Of a DNA stretch of 64,000 nt, positions 10,109-19,305 are shown in pieces. Position 1 is the first letter of the stretch; every line of letters begins with the position of its first letter. Source of the stretch: Ancylobacter sonchi (GTDB lineage Bacteria > Pseudomonadota > Alphaproteobacteria > Rhizobiales > Xanthobacteraceae); the NCBI RefSeq assembly GCF_018390695.1, contig NZ_JAHBGF010000020.1, positions 434,001-498,000 of the forward strand, written 5' to 3'. Under the pieces are notes generated by a model, which ran no database searches, was not told the DNA's origin, and saw only the letters and a program-made list of their open reading frames with translations. Position numbers and translations under genes: made by a program.

Positions 10109-10140
10109 CGTCATGCGCCAGAACTCGTCATGCGCCAGAA
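10109..10140 (+). repeat. Tandem 15-bp duplication spanning the LysR start codon
   Basis: The 15-mer CGTCATGCGCCAGAA occurs at 10109-10123 and again at 10126-10140, a period of 17 bp. The second copy carries the chosen start codon (10130). The first copy supplies an identical ATG at 10113 that is out of frame with it. Confidence 0.85.
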
Positions 10141-11074
10141 GCTGAGCACCCGCCTGAAGCTGCGGCAGGTGGAGATCGTCATCGCGGTCGCCGAGCAAGG
10201 CAGCTTCCTCGCCGCCTCGCACCAATTGGAGCTGAGCCAGCCGGCGGTGTCCAAGGCGGTGCAGGAGGTCGAGACGATACTGGGCCAGCCGATCTTCGAC
10301 CGGGTGCCGCGCGGCGTGCTGATCAACCCGTTCGGCCGGGCGGTGGTCGAGCGCGGCCGGGCCATGCTGTCGCTGGTCGACGGGCTCGGCGACGACATCG
10401 TGCTGATCGAGCAGGGGCTCGCCGGCACGCTGGTGATCGGTGCCCTGCCGACGGCGGCGTCGAGCGTGCTGCCCGCTGCGCTCGGGCGGCTCAGGGCGAC
10501 CAATCCCGGTCTCAACATCCGCATCGTGCAGGGGCGCACGGTGGAGTTGATGCCGCAGCTGGAAAGCGGCAAGCTCGACCTGATCGTCGGGCGCCTCTAC
10601 GAGGCGGAGACCTCGCAGGAGGTGCAGCGCGAGACGCTCTATCACGAGCCGATCTCGATGATCGTGCGCGCCGACCACCCGGTGCTGCGCGACGGCCGGA
10701 TCGATGTGGAGACTTTCGCCCGCTACGGGCTGGTGCTGCCCTCGCTGGAACAGCGGCTGGGCCAGGAGGTGGATTCGGTGCTGGCCTATTCCAACCTGCT
10801 GCCGGGCACACCGCCGCTGCGCTCGACCTCGATCTCGTTCATCCGCGAACTCATCCTTTCCAGCGACTTCGTCACCGTGCTGCCCCGCCTGATGCTGGCC
10901 GGCGACCTGACCCGCGGCGCGGTGCGCCTGGTGCCGGTGGCGCTGGTGTCGGTGAGCCGGCCGGCCGGCATCGTCTCGCTGCGCCATCGCCGGCGGCCGG
11001 CCAGCGTGCTGGCGCTGCTGGCGGCGCTGCGCGGGCATCTGCGCGAGCTGCAAAAGACCGGCCTGCTCGACTGA
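10130..11074 (+). CDS. LysR-family transcriptional regulator (PcaQ/GbpR-like)
   Basis: A 314-aa LysR regulator with the helix-turn-helix at residues about 10-70 (A-A-S-H-Q-L-E-L-S-Q-P-A-V-S-K-A-V-Q-E-V-E) and an effector domain ending in an Arg-rich tail (R-H-R-R-R-P-A-S-V). The phrase L-K-L-R-Q-V-E followed by a V-P-R-G-V recognition-helix neighbour is typical of the PcaQ/GbpR subgroup, many of which control aromatic-acid or sugar genes. The start at 10130 follows a 17-bp tandem duplication that places an out-of-frame ATG just upstream. The gene is codirectional with the operon from 11177, and a candidate box lies between them at 11095-11111. Confidence 0.92.
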   Translation: MRQKLSTRLKLRQVEIVIAVAEQGSFLAASHQLELSQPAVSKAVQEVETILGQPIFDRVPRGVLINPFGRAVVERGRAMLSLVDGLGDDIVLIEQGLAGTLVIGALPTAASSVLPAALGRLRATNPGLNIRIVQGRTVELMPQLESGKLDLIVGRLYEAETSQEVQRETLYHEPISMIVRADHPVLRDGRIDVETFARYGLVLPSLEQRLGQEVDSVLAYSNLLPGTPPLRSTSISFIRELILSSDFVTVLPRLMLAGDLTRGAVRLVPVALVSVSRPAGIVSLRHRRRPASVLALLAALRGHLRELQKTGLLD

Positions 11075-11094
11075 GACCGACGCCGTACCCCACG

Positions 11095-11111
11095 TATAAC
11101 TTTTAGCTATA
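11095..11111. promoter_or_regulatory. Candidate LysR-type box in the promoter of the 11177-20291 operon
   Basis: TATAACTTTTAGCTATA is an imperfect inverted repeat (TATAACT against TATAGCT, three-base centre) with AT-N11-AT spacing in its inner 15 bases (11096-11110). It is the most AT-rich spot for several kilobases. It starts 20 bp after the LysR stop and ends 66 bp before the nitroreductase start. Its first eight bases, ATAACTTT, recur in the box at 52376-52390 in another LysR-operon gap. Confidence 0.6.
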
Positions 11112-11176
11112 GATATTTTGCCGTTTGGCCGGACGACGACGCTTCGAAACTTGTGTCTATTTCCATCCAATAAAAG

Positions 11177-11815
11177 ATGGAAACGACCATGGACGCCAAG
11201 ACGAATAGGACGGCCGGCGCGACGCGCGAGCACGTCGCCGACACTAGTCTCGACCTGATTTTCCGCGACGCGCGGACCTATTATGGCTGGCTGCCGAAGC
11301 CGGTGGAGGAGGCGGATCTGCGCGCGCTCTACGAGCTCGCCAAGCTGCCGCCGACCAGCAGTAACATCTGCCCGCAACGCATCGTCTTCGTGAAGTCCGC
11401 CGAGGCGAAGGAGCGGCTCAAGCCCTGCCTGAAGCCCGGCAATGTCGACAAGACCATGGCGGCGTCGGTGACGGCGGTGCTCGGCGTCGACACCGCCTTC
11501 TACGAGCATCTGGAGACGCTGGCGCCGCATGCGGTCGGCCGGCGCGAGGTCTACATCGCCGATCCCGATCTCGCCTGGCGTGCCGCCTTCCGCAACGCGA
11601 CGCTGCAGGGCGCCTACCTGATCCTGGCGGCGCGGGCGCTCGGCCTCGATTGCGGCCCGATGTCCGGCTTCCTGCACGACGCGGTGGACGAGACCTTCTT
11701 CCCCGGCGGGCGGGTCAAGTCGAACTTCCTCGTCAATATCGGCTACGGCGACCCGGCCAGCCTGCGCCCGCGCGGCGCCCGCTTCGGCTTCGACGACGTC
11801 TGCCAGATTCTCTGA
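11177..11815 (+). CDS. Nitroreductase-family oxidoreductase (RutE / malonic semialdehyde reductase type)
   Basis: A 212-aa flavin-dependent nitroreductase-fold protein. The N-terminal part L-D-L-I-F-R-D-A-R-T and the segment L-P-P-T-S-S-N-I-C-P-Q-R, which contacts FMN, match the RutE/HadB/RutE-like subgroup that reduces malonic semialdehyde to 3-hydroxypropionate. The C-terminal L-V-N-I-G-Y-G-D also fits. An alternative Met four codons downstream (11189) is possible; neither start has a strong ribosome site. First gene of the plus-strand operon. No other rut-type pyrimidine genes are near, so the substrate here is probably another semialdehyde, enone or nitro compound. Confidence 0.85.
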   Translation: METTMDAKTNRTAGATREHVADTSLDLIFRDARTYYGWLPKPVEEADLRALYELAKLPPTSSNICPQRIVFVKSAEAKERLKPCLKPGNVDKTMAASVTAVLGVDTAFYEHLETLAPHAVGRREVYIADPDLAWRAAFRNATLQGAYLILAARALGLDCGPMSGFLHDAVDETFFPGGRVKSNFLVNIGYGDPASLRPRGARFGFDDVCQIL

Positions 11816-11907
11816 ACGCGGCGTCGCAGGTTTCGACACGCCGAGTCCGTCTATCAGCCCCGCCCGCGCCTCGCGCGGCCCGGCTCCGGCGCGCAATGGA
11901 GGTGACC

Positions 11908-12816
11908 ATGTCCCAGCCCGATCCCGCTCCCGAGAAGGGCGCCGTGCCGAGGCTCTGCTTCATCGGCTTCGGCGAGGCCGGGCAGGCGCTCGCGGGCGGC
12001 CTGATGGAGGCCGGAATTCGCGAGGTGTCGGCGTTCGACATCGCCGGCCACGAGGCGCGGGTCCGCGCGCCGGCCGAACGGCTGGGCGTGCGCCTCGCCG
12101 CCGATCCCGCCACTGCGCTGGAGGGGGCGGACTACGTGTTCGCGGCCGTCACTGCCGCCTCCAGCCTCGATGCTGCCCGGGACGCGGCGCCGCTGCTGGC
12201 GCCTGGCCAGCTCTTCGTCGATGTGAACTCGGTGTCGCCGGGCCGCAAGCGCGCGGCGGCGGCCGCCATCGGCCGGACCGGCGGTTATCTCGATCTTGCG
12301 ATCATGGCGCCGGTGCATCCGCGCCGGCACCAGACCCCGTGCCTCGCCGCCGGTCCGGCGGCAGTGGCCTTCGTCGAGACCTTCCGCGCCTTCGGCATGA
12401 ACCTGTCGGTCGCCGGCGCGGAGATCGGCGCGGCGACGCAGATGAAGATGGTGCGCAGTGTGATGGTGAAGGGGCTGGAGGCGCTCAGCTACGAGTGCTT
12501 CGCCGCCGCGCGGGCGGCGGGGATCGAGGCGGAGATCCTCGACTCCCTGCAGCGCAGCTATCCCGGCATCGCCTGGCGCGACGCCGCTGCCTACAACGTC
12601 AGCCGCATGCTGGACCATGGCGTGCGGCGCGCCGCCGAAATGCGCGAGGTCGCGCTCACCCTGCGCGAGCTCGGCGTCGAGCCGGCGGTGACCGAGGGCA
12701 CGGTGGCGCAGCAGGAGCGGCTCGGCCGCCTGGCGCTCACCAGCTATCCGCCGGGGCTGGAGGAGATGCTGGATCTCGTCCGCCGGGAATTGCAGGACGC
12801 GAACGTGCCAGCCTGA
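11908..12816 (+). CDS. NAD(P)-dependent oxidoreductase with DUF1932 domain (beta-hydroxyacid dehydrogenase-like)
   Basis: A 302-aa protein with a Rossmann domain opening C-F-I-G-F-G-E-A-G-Q (glycine motif at residues about 20-25), then a helical C-terminal DUF1932 domain containing M-K-M-V-R-S-V-M-V-K-G, where the lysine corresponds to the catalytic one of beta-hydroxyacid dehydrogenases. The start at 11908 is preferred because a GGAGG at 11898-11902 sits 5 bases before it. Relatives oxidise or reduce 2- or 3-hydroxyacids. With the ThDP decarboxylase and aldehyde dehydrogenase in the same operon, oxidation of a hydroxy acid to a keto acid is a sensible role, but no substrate is proven. Confidence 0.85.
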   Translation: MSQPDPAPEKGAVPRLCFIGFGEAGQALAGGLMEAGIREVSAFDIAGHEARVRAPAERLGVRLAADPATALEGADYVFAAVTAASSLDAARDAAPLLAPGQLFVDVNSVSPGRKRAAAAAIGRTGGYLDLAIMAPVHPRRHQTPCLAAGPAAVAFVETFRAFGMNLSVAGAEIGAATQMKMVRSVMVKGLEALSYECFAAARAAGIEAEILDSLQRSYPGIAWRDAAAYNVSRMLDHGVRRAAEMREVALTLRELGVEPAVTEGTVAQQERLGRLALTSYPPGLEEMLDLVRRELQDANVPA

Positions 12817-12918
12817 TCGGCCGGACAAGACCGAGGTTTCCGGCGCGCCGGTCCGGCGCGGCAATGAGAGAAACCGGGACATTCAAGCGGGAACGCCGCA
12901 AGGCGCGAGGAACGACCC

Positions 12919-14403
12919 ATGTATATTGACGGCATCAAGGCTCTGGATGTTCTGCCGAAGAACCGCGAGCTCTATTATGACGGCGCCTGGCGGGCGCCGG
13001 CGCGGCAGGGCCGCATCGAGCTGACCAATCCGGCCAAGGGCTCCTCGCTCGGCTTCGTGGCGCAGGCCGACGCCGCCGACGTCGACGCGGCGGTGACGAC
13101 GGCGAAGGCGGCCTATCGCGAATGGCGCCGGGTGCGCCCGGCCGAGCGGGCCAAGATCCTCCGGCAGATCGCCCGCATCGTGCGCGAGAACGCCGACGAA
13201 CTGGCGCTGATCGATGCCATCGACGGCGGCAACCCGGTGCACGAGATGGCCGGCGACGTCGCCAACGCCGCCGCGCAGCTCGAGTTCTTCGCCGGGCTCG
13301 TCACCGAGATGAAGGGCCAGTCGGTGCCGCTCGGGCCGGATTCGGTGAATTTCTCGGTGCGGGAGCCGCGCGGCGTCATCGGCCGCATCATCCCCTTCAA
13401 CCATCCCTTCATGTTCTGCGCCGCCAAATCGGCCGCGCCGCTCGCCGCCGGCAATGTCGTGGTGGTGAAGCCGCCGGATCAGGCGCCGCTGAGCTCGCTG
13501 CGCTTCGCCGAGCTCGTCGACGGGCTGCTGCCGCCGGGCGTGTTCAGCGTGCTGCCGGGCGGGCGCGAGACCGGCGCGGCGCTCGCCTCGCACCCGGACG
13601 TGGCGATGATCTCGCTGATCGGCAGCGTGCAGGCCGGGCGCGCGGTGATGAAGGCCGGCGCCGATACCATCAAGCCGGTGCTGCTGGAGCTCGGCGGCAA
13701 GAACGCGCTGATCGCGCGCGCCGACGCCGACCCGGACGAGGTGGCGGCGGCGGTGGTGGCCGGCATGAACTTCACCTGGTGCGGCCAGTCCTGCGGCTCG
13801 ACCAGCCGGGTGTTCCTGCACGAGGCGATCCACGACGCGGTGGTCGAGCGCATCGCGCGCAGGATCGGCCATTTCAAGCCCGGCGACCCGGCCGATCCGG
13901 CGACGACGATGGGCGCCATCATCAGCCGCGCCCAGTTCGACAAGGTGATGGGCTTCATCGCCGACACCAAGGCGGAGGGCGCCAGCCTGCTGTGCGGCGG
14001 CGGCGTGCCGGACGATCCGGCGCTGGCCGGCGGCAATTTCGTCCTGCCGACCATCTTCACCGAGGTGACGCCGCAGATGCGCCTCGCCCGCGAGGAGGTG
14101 TTCGGCCCGGTGCTGGCGGTGTTCCGCTGGTCCGACGAGGCGCGGATGCTGGAAACCGTCAACGGCGTCGAATACGGGCTGACCTGCTCGATCTGGACCG
14201 ACGACGTGCGCGACGCGCACCGGCTCGCCGGCGAGGTGGAGGCCGGCTTCGTGTGGATCAACGAGGTCTCCCGGCATTTCCTCGGCACGCCGTTCGGTGG
14301 CTACAAGCAGTCCGGCCTCGGCCGCGAGGAGTGCCTGGAGGAGCTGATCGCCTACACCCAGGAAAAGCACATCCACGTCAATCTGAAGCGACCGGCTCGC
14401 TGA
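12919..14403 (+). CDS. Aldehyde dehydrogenase (NAD(P)-dependent)
   Basis: A 494-aa aldehyde dehydrogenase of normal length. The general-base glutamate lies in L-E-L-G-G-K-N (E257) and the nucleophile in G-Q-S-C-G-S-T-S-R (C292). The cofactor-binding segment I-I-P-F-N-H-P-F and the closing P-F-G-G-Y-K-Q-S-G-L-G-R are present. It is closest in pattern to betaine-aldehyde or benzaldehyde-type dehydrogenases. It oxidises an aldehyde to the acid in the cytoplasm. In this operon the likely donor is the ThDP-dependent decarboxylase at 17527-19305, giving keto acid to aldehyde to acid (inference). Confidence 0.93.
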   Translation: MYIDGIKALDVLPKNRELYYDGAWRAPARQGRIELTNPAKGSSLGFVAQADAADVDAAVTTAKAAYREWRRVRPAERAKILRQIARIVRENADELALIDAIDGGNPVHEMAGDVANAAAQLEFFAGLVTEMKGQSVPLGPDSVNFSVREPRGVIGRIIPFNHPFMFCAAKSAAPLAAGNVVVVKPPDQAPLSSLRFAELVDGLLPPGVFSVLPGGRETGAALASHPDVAMISLIGSVQAGRAVMKAGADTIKPVLLELGGKNALIARADADPDEVAAAVVAGMNFTWCGQSCGSTSRVFLHEAIHDAVVERIARRIGHFKPGDPADPATTMGAIISRAQFDKVMGFIADTKAEGASLLCGGGVPDDPALAGGNFVLPTIFTEVTPQMRLAREEVFGPVLAVFRWSDEARMLETVNGVEYGLTCSIWTDDVRDAHRLAGEVEAGFVWINEVSRHFLGTPFGGYKQSGLGREECLEELIAYTQEKHIHVNLKRPAR

Positions 14404-14469
14404 GCCGGCGGTCTCCCGACGAAACCCCCGCAGAGGGGTTCGCAAGCAAGACCCTACATGGAGAGGAAA

Positions 14470-15441
14470 ATGAACGCCTTTCGTCGTCCGGTCGCGGCCG
14501 CCCTGTCGGCGGTCGCCATCGTGCTCAGCTGCACGGGTGTCGTCCGCGCGCAGGCCAGCTCCTATCCGCAGGACCGCGTCACCATGACCGTCGCCTTCGC
14601 GGCGGGCGGCTTCGTGGACTCCTTCGCGCGCATCATCGCGCAGGAGCTCACCACCAAATGGGGCAAGGCGGTCACGGTCGAGAACAAGGCCGGCGCCGGC
14701 GGCAACACCGCCGCCTCGATCATCGCCAACTCCAAGCCCGACGGGCTGAACCTGCTCGTCACCTCGACGGCGATCGCCATCAACGAGACGCTGTACAAGC
14801 AGCGCGACTATTCGCTCGAGCAGCTGGTGCCGATCTCGATCTCGGTCTCCTCGCCGGAGACCATCGCCACCCATCCCTCGAATCCGGGCGACCTGAAGGA
14901 CTACCTCGCCTGGGCCAAGGATCGCGAGATCACCTTCGCCACCGCCGGCGTCGGCAGCGGCTCGCACATCGCCGCCGAATACTTCCTGCGCAAGCTGGCC
15001 AAGACGCCGGCGACCCATGTGCCGTTCCGCGGCGGCGCGCTGTCGGTGCAGGCGGCGCTCGGCAACCAGGTCGACATGGTCGCCTCCTCCTTCGGCGTCA
15101 TCCCACAGGTGACGGAAGGCAAGCTTAAGGGTCTCGCCGTCGCCAGCGAGACGCGGGTTTCCGCCATGCCGGACGTCCCGACCTATACCGAGAAGGGCTT
15201 CCCCTTCGTGGCGGAGTCCTGGGTCGCCGTGCTGGCGCCGGCCAAGACGCCGGCCGACATCGTCGCGAAGATCAACACCGACATCAGCGAGATCCTGGCG
15301 CGCAAGGACGTGCAGGAGAAGCTTATCGGCATGGGCTACCAGCTCCACAAGCGCGATGTCGCGGAGGTCTCGGTCTATCTGAAGGACGAGGTCAACAAAT
15401 GGGGCGAGATGGTGCGGACCATCGGCGTGAGCGTCGAGTGA
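14470..15441 (+). CDS. tctC: Tripartite tricarboxylate transporter receptor (TctC/Bug family)
   Basis: A 323-aa periplasmic receptor with a signal peptide (M-N-A-F-R-R-P-V-A-A-A-L-S-A-V-A) ending near V-R-A-Q-A-S. Family motifs are V-A-F-A-A-G-G-F-V-D, G-A-G-G-N-T-A-A and V-P-F-R-G-G-A-L-S. The start at 14470 follows a GGAGAGG; an ATG four codons upstream overlaps that site. It is followed by tctB and tctA, so this is a complete Tct importer. A GC hairpin lies just after its stop. Confidence 0.92.
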   Translation: MNAFRRPVAAALSAVAIVLSCTGVVRAQASSYPQDRVTMTVAFAAGGFVDSFARIIAQELTTKWGKAVTVENKAGAGGNTAASIIANSKPDGLNLLVTSTAIAINETLYKQRDYSLEQLVPISISVSSPETIATHPSNPGDLKDYLAWAKDREITFATAGVGSGSHIAAEYFLRKLAKTPATHVPFRGGALSVQAALGNQVDMVASSFGVIPQVTEGKLKGLAVASETRVSAMPDVPTYTEKGFPFVAESWVAVLAPAKTPADIVAKINTDISEILARKDVQEKLIGMGYQLHKRDVAEVSVYLKDEVNKWGEMVRTIGVSVE

Positions 15442-15443
15442 GC

Positions 15444-15460
15444 GCGGCCCTGCCGGCCGC
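15444..15460 (+). terminator. Intercistronic GC hairpin after tctC
   Basis: GCGGCC at 15444-15449 pairs with GGCCGC at 15455-15460 around a CTGCC loop, directly after the tctC stop. No U-run follows, so an mRNA-stabilising or attenuating element is more likely than a full terminator. Confidence 0.4.
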
Positions 15461-15499
15461 CTATCTCCGAACCGCGACAGGTCGATCGAGGAGGATCGC

Positions 15500-16000
15500 A
15501 TGTCCTTGCTGAACAAGGGCGGGGAGGGGCTCCGCCCCGCCATCCGCTCGCCGCAGAACTTCGTCGCTGGCGCGTTCCTCGTCCTTGCGGCCGCCTTCGT
15601 GGTGTTCATGCTGAGCGGGCTGCCGCAGGGCACGCTGCGCGCCATGGGCCCCGCCATGGTGCCGCGCTGGACGGCGATCGGCATCGGGCTCGGCGGCGCC
15701 GTGCTGGTGGTGCTGAGCTTCCTCAAGGAGGGCGAGGCGCTGGAGCGCTGGCAACTGCGCGGCCCGTTCTTCGTGCTGGCCTCGCTGATCCTGTTCGCCG
15801 TGACGATCCGCTCGGTCGGCTTCCTGGTGGCGGCGCCGCTGGCGATGTTCACCGCCGGCTTCGGCTCGCGCGAGGTGCGGCCGATCGAACTCGCCATCTT
15901 CACGGTGGCGATGACGGTGTTCTGCGCCGTGGTGTTCCGCGTCGTGCTCAACCAGCCGCTGCCGATGCTGATCCTTCCAGCCCTTTCGATCCAGTTCTGA
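15500..16000 (+). CDS. tctB: Tripartite tricarboxylate transporter small membrane protein TctB
   Basis: A 166-aa protein with four hydrophobic segments (about residues 24-41, 54-71, 86-103 and 125-150), the usual TctB topology. The phrase G-P-A-M-V-P-R near residue 52 is typical of the family. It has a clear AGGAGG (15490-15495) before its start and ends 9 bp before tctA. It is the poorly conserved small partner of TctA in the inner membrane. Confidence 0.88.
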   Translation: MSLLNKGGEGLRPAIRSPQNFVAGAFLVLAAAFVVFMLSGLPQGTLRAMGPAMVPRWTAIGIGLGGAVLVVLSFLKEGEALERWQLRGPFFVLASLILFAVTIRSVGFLVAAPLAMFTAGFGSREVRPIELAIFTVAMTVFCAVVFRVVLNQPLPMLILPALSIQF

Positions 16001-16009
16001 GCTTTCGAT

Positions 16010-17509
16010 ATGGATTTCCTCCAGAATCTCGCTCACGGCGTGGTCGTCGCGGTGTCGCCGATCAATGTGCTGCTGTGCTTCGCCGGCTGCATGCTCGGCA
16101 CGCTGATCGGCGTGCTGCCCGGCATCGGCCCGATCGCCACCATCGCCATCCTGCTGCCGATGACCTTCGGCCTCGACCCGACGGCGGCGCTGATCATGCT
16201 CGCCGGCATCTATTACGGCGCGCAATATGGCGGCTCCACCGCCTCGATCCTGCTCAACATCCCCGGTGAATCCAGCGCGGTCGTCACCGCGCTCGACGGC
16301 CACGAGATGGCGCGGCAGGGACGGGCGGGCGCGGCGCTGGGCATCTCGGCGATCGGCTCCTTCATCGCCGGCTCCATCGCCACGGTGGTGATCGCCGCGC
16401 TGGCCTCGCCGCTCGCCAGCCTGGCGCTGGTGTTCGGCCCGGCGGAATATTTCGCGCTGATGCTCACCGGCCTCGCCTTCGCCGTGCTGCTCGCCCGCGG
16501 CTCGGTGTTCAAGGCGATCATCATGATCCTGATCGGCGTGCTCCTGTCGACGGTGGGGCCGGACCTGACCACCGGCCAGCTGCGCCTCACCTTCGGCGCG
16601 GTGTGGCTCGCCGACGGCATCGAGATCGCGCTGCTCGGCATGGGCCTGTTCGGCATCGCCGAAGTGTTCCGCAGCCTCGAGCACGGCGAGGCGCGGCAGG
16701 TGAAGAAGACGCAGATCGGCACCCTGCTGCCCAGCCGGGAGGAGCTGCGCGCCTCGGTCAAGCCGATCCTGCGCGGCACGCTGCTCGGCAGCATCCTCGG
16801 CATCCTGCCCGGCAACGGCGCGGTGCTGGCGCCCTACGCCTCCTACACGCTGGAGAAGAAGCTCGCCCGCCAGCCCGGCCGTTTCGGACGCGGCGCCATC
16901 GAGGGCGTGGCGGGACCGGAGAGCGCCAACAATGCCGGCGCGCAGACCTCCTTCATCCCGCTGCTCACCCTCGGCATTCCGCCCAATGCGGTGATGGCGC
17001 TGATGGTCGGCGCGATGACCATCCACGGCATCGTGCCCGGCCCGCAGATCATGACCAAGATGCCGGACCTGTTCTGGGGCCTGATCGCCTCGATGTGGAT
17101 GGGCAATCTGATGCTGCTGGTCATCAACCTGCCGATGGTCGGGCTGTGGGTGAAGCTGCTCAACGTGCCCTACCGGCTGATGTTCGTCGGCATCGTCATC
17201 TTCTGCTGCATCGGCGTGTACTCGATCAATTCCGAGCCCGCCGACATCCTGATCATGGCCGCCCTCGCGGTGTTCGGCTACGCGCTCTCCAAGTTCAACT
17301 TCGAGCCGGCGCCGCTCACGCTGGGCTTCGTGCTCGGCCGGATGATGGAGGAGAACCTGCGACAGGCGCTGATGATCTCGCGCGGCAGCTTCCTCACCTT
17401 CGTCGAGCGGCCGGTTGCCGCCTTCTTCATCCTGCTCGCCATCGTCATGCTCGTCGTCGGCATCCTGCCGTCCATCCGGCGCGGGCGCGACGAGGTCTTC
17501 GTCGACTGA
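16010..17509 (+). CDS. tctA: Tripartite tricarboxylate transporter large permease TctA
   Basis: A 499-aa inner-membrane protein with about eleven membrane segments. TctA hallmarks are G-V-L-P-G-I-G-P near residue 35, Y-Y-G-A-Q-Y-G-G-S-T-A-S-I-L-L-N-I-P-G-E, G-I-L-P-G-N-G-A-V-L-A-P and E-S-A-N-N-A-G. The second inverted G-x-L-P-G-N-G motif supports the pseudo-symmetric transport core. Together with TctB and TctC it would import a carboxylate by secondary transport. The substrate is not visible, though an aryl or hydroxy acid fits the enzymes in the operon. Confidence 0.95.
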   Translation: MDFLQNLAHGVVVAVSPINVLLCFAGCMLGTLIGVLPGIGPIATIAILLPMTFGLDPTAALIMLAGIYYGAQYGGSTASILLNIPGESSAVVTALDGHEMARQGRAGAALGISAIGSFIAGSIATVVIAALASPLASLALVFGPAEYFALMLTGLAFAVLLARGSVFKAIIMILIGVLLSTVGPDLTTGQLRLTFGAVWLADGIEIALLGMGLFGIAEVFRSLEHGEARQVKKTQIGTLLPSREELRASVKPILRGTLLGSILGILPGNGAVLAPYASYTLEKKLARQPGRFGRGAIEGVAGPESANNAGAQTSFIPLLTLGIPPNAVMALMVGAMTIHGIVPGPQIMTKMPDLFWGLIASMWMGNLMLLVINLPMVGLWVKLLNVPYRLMFVGIVIFCCIGVYSINSEPADILIMAALAVFGYALSKFNFEPAPLTLGFVLGRMMEENLRQALMISRGSFLTFVERPVAAFFILLAIVMLVVGILPSIRRGRDEVFVD

Positions 17510-17526
17510 CAGACCGGAACGGATCC

Positions 17527-19305
17527 ATGAACACCGCCATGAAAACCACCGAGACGCTGACGGCGCAGAAGGAACTCTGGGGCAGCGACGTGGTCGCCCA
17601 GACCGTGCGCGCGCTCGGCTACCGCTACATCGCGCTGGTGCCCGGCGCGAGCTTCCGCGGCCTGCATGACAGCCTGGTCAACCATCTCGGCAACCACGAC
17701 CCCGAGATGATCGTCTGCCTGCACGAGGGCCATGCGGTCGCCATCGCCGACGGCTTCTCGCGCGTCGCCAACGAGCCGATGGCGGTGGCGCTGCATTCCA
17801 ATGTCGGGCTGATGCACGCCACCATGTCGATCTTCAACGCCTGGTGCGACCGCCGGCCGATGCTGATCATCGGCGCCACCGGCCCGGTCGACGCCCATAA
17901 ACGCCGGCCATGGATCGACTGGATCCACACCGCGCGCGACCAAGGCGCGCTGGTGCGCCACTACACCAAGTGGGACGACCAGCCGGCCTCGGCCGAGGCG
18001 GCGGTGGAATCGGTGCTGCGCGCCGACCAGATCGCCCGCACCGCGCCCACCGGCCCGGTCTATGTCTGCCTCGACGCCGAGATGCAGGAGAGCCGGCTCG
18101 ATCGCGAGGTGAAGGTGCCGGATGTGCGCCGCTACGCCCCGCCGCGCCCGCCGGCGGCGGCCGGCGAGGATATGGAGCGCCTCGTCGGCCTGCTGCGCGC
18201 CGCCAGGGCGCCGGTGCTGCTGTTCGGGCGCGGCTCGCGCGCGGCTGATGACTGGGACCGGCGCGTCGAGCTCGCCGAGCGCCTCGGCGCGCTGGTGCTG
18301 ACCACGCTGCACAATGCCTCGGTGTTTCCCACCGAGCACCGCCTGCACGCCCTCGCGCCGGTGGGCGAGCGCCCGACCGACGCCGAGGCGGAGGTGCTGG
18401 CCGCCGCCGACCTGATCGTCAGCTTCGACTGGCACGATCTCGCCGGCTTCCTCGCCGCCCGCTCCGGCGCCTCGCAGACGCAGGAACCGGTGAAGGCGTC
18501 CATCGTCCACTGCTCGCTCGACAGCTATGCCCATAATGGCTGGAGCATGGACCATCAGGCGCTGCCGGCCGCCGATCTGCGGGTGCTCGCCGATCCCGAC
18601 CGCTTCGTCGCGCAGCTGCTGGAATGGCTGCGCCTCGAGGACGACTGGCACCCGGCCGCGCCGCTGGTGGCGGCCGAGCGCCACTGGACGCTCGCCGCGC
18701 CGGATGGGCCGGACGAGGCGGCGCCGTTCAATTCCGAGCAGCTCGCCTACACGCTCGCTGCCTTCGGCCGCGAGCGACCGGTCACCTTCGCCCGGCTGGC
18801 CTTCGGCTGGCCGCGGCAGGCCTCGCGCTTCCGCACGCCGCTCGATTTTCTCGGCAAGGACGGCGGCGGTGCGGTCGGCACCGGGCCGGGCCACACCATC
18901 GGCGCCGCCATCGCCCTGCGCGGCAGTGGCCGGATGACCGTCGGCGTCATCGGCGACGGCGACTATTTGATGGGCGTCAACGCGCTGTGGACCGCGTCGC
19001 GCGGCGAGGTGCCGATGATGCTGGTGGTCTCCAACAACCGCTCCTACTTCAATGACGAGGTGCATCAGGAGCGGATGGCGCGCGAGCGCGGACGGCCGGT
19101 GGAGAACAAGTGGATCGGCCAGCGGCTCGACGACCCGCCGCCGGACATCATCGCGCTGGCGCGGGCGCAGGGCTTTGCCGGCGGCGTCCCGGTCTCCAGC
19201 GTCGCCGAGCTCGTCGCCGAGCTGGAAAAGGGTGCGGCGGTGGTGGAAGCCGGCGGTCGCTATGTCATCGATGCGCTGATCGTGCCGGGTTATTCGAGCA
19301 AATGA
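17527..19305 (+). CDS. Thiamine-diphosphate enzyme, 2-oxoacid decarboxylase / acetolactate-synthase-like
   Basis: A 592-aa ThDP enzyme with the three usual domains. The cofactor-activating glutamate is in C-L-H-E-G-H-A (E67). The diphosphate motif begins G-D-G at residues 476-478 and ends about 30 residues on in V-V-S-N-N. The central domain (about 200-350) is degenerate, as in decarboxylases that lack FAD. This pattern resembles benzoylformate and phosphonopyruvate decarboxylases. It would decarboxylate a 2-oxoacid to an aldehyde, suiting the aldehyde dehydrogenase upstream. A carboligase role cannot be excluded. The stop overlaps the next start as ATGA. Confidence 0.88.
   Translation: MNTAMKTTETLTAQKELWGSDVVAQTVRALGYRYIALVPGASFRGLHDSLVNHLGNHDPEMIVCLHEGHAVAIADGFSRVANEPMAVALHSNVGLMHATMSIFNAWCDRRPMLIIGATGPVDAHKRRPWIDWIHTARDQGALVRHYTKWDDQPASAEAAVESVLRADQIARTAPTGPVYVCLDAEMQESRLDREVKVPDVRRYAPPRPPAAAGEDMERLVGLLRAARAPVLLFGRGSRAADDWDRRVELAERLGALVLTTLHNASVFPTEHRLHALAPVGERPTDAEAEVLAAADLIVSFDWHDLAGFLAARSGASQTQEPVKASIVHCSLDSYAHNGWSMDHQALPAADLRVLADPDRFVAQLLEWLRLEDDWHPAAPLVAAERHWTLAAPDGPDEAAPFNSEQLAYTLAAFGRERPVTFARLAFGWPRQASRFRTPLDFLGKDGGGAVGTGPGHTIGAAIALRGSGRMTVGVIGDGDYLMGVNALWTASRGEVPMMLVVSNNRSYFNDEVHQERMARERGRPVENKWIGQRLDDPPPDIIALARAQGFAGGVPVSSVAELVAELEKGAAVVEAGGRYVIDALIVPGYSSK

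Noticed and set aside
12883..15951. 1022-aa open frame on the minus strand
   Set aside because: It lies opposite clear aldehyde dehydrogenase and Tct genes; its sequence is rich in Arg, His, Asp and Glu without domains, as expected of an antisense frame in GC-rich DNA.
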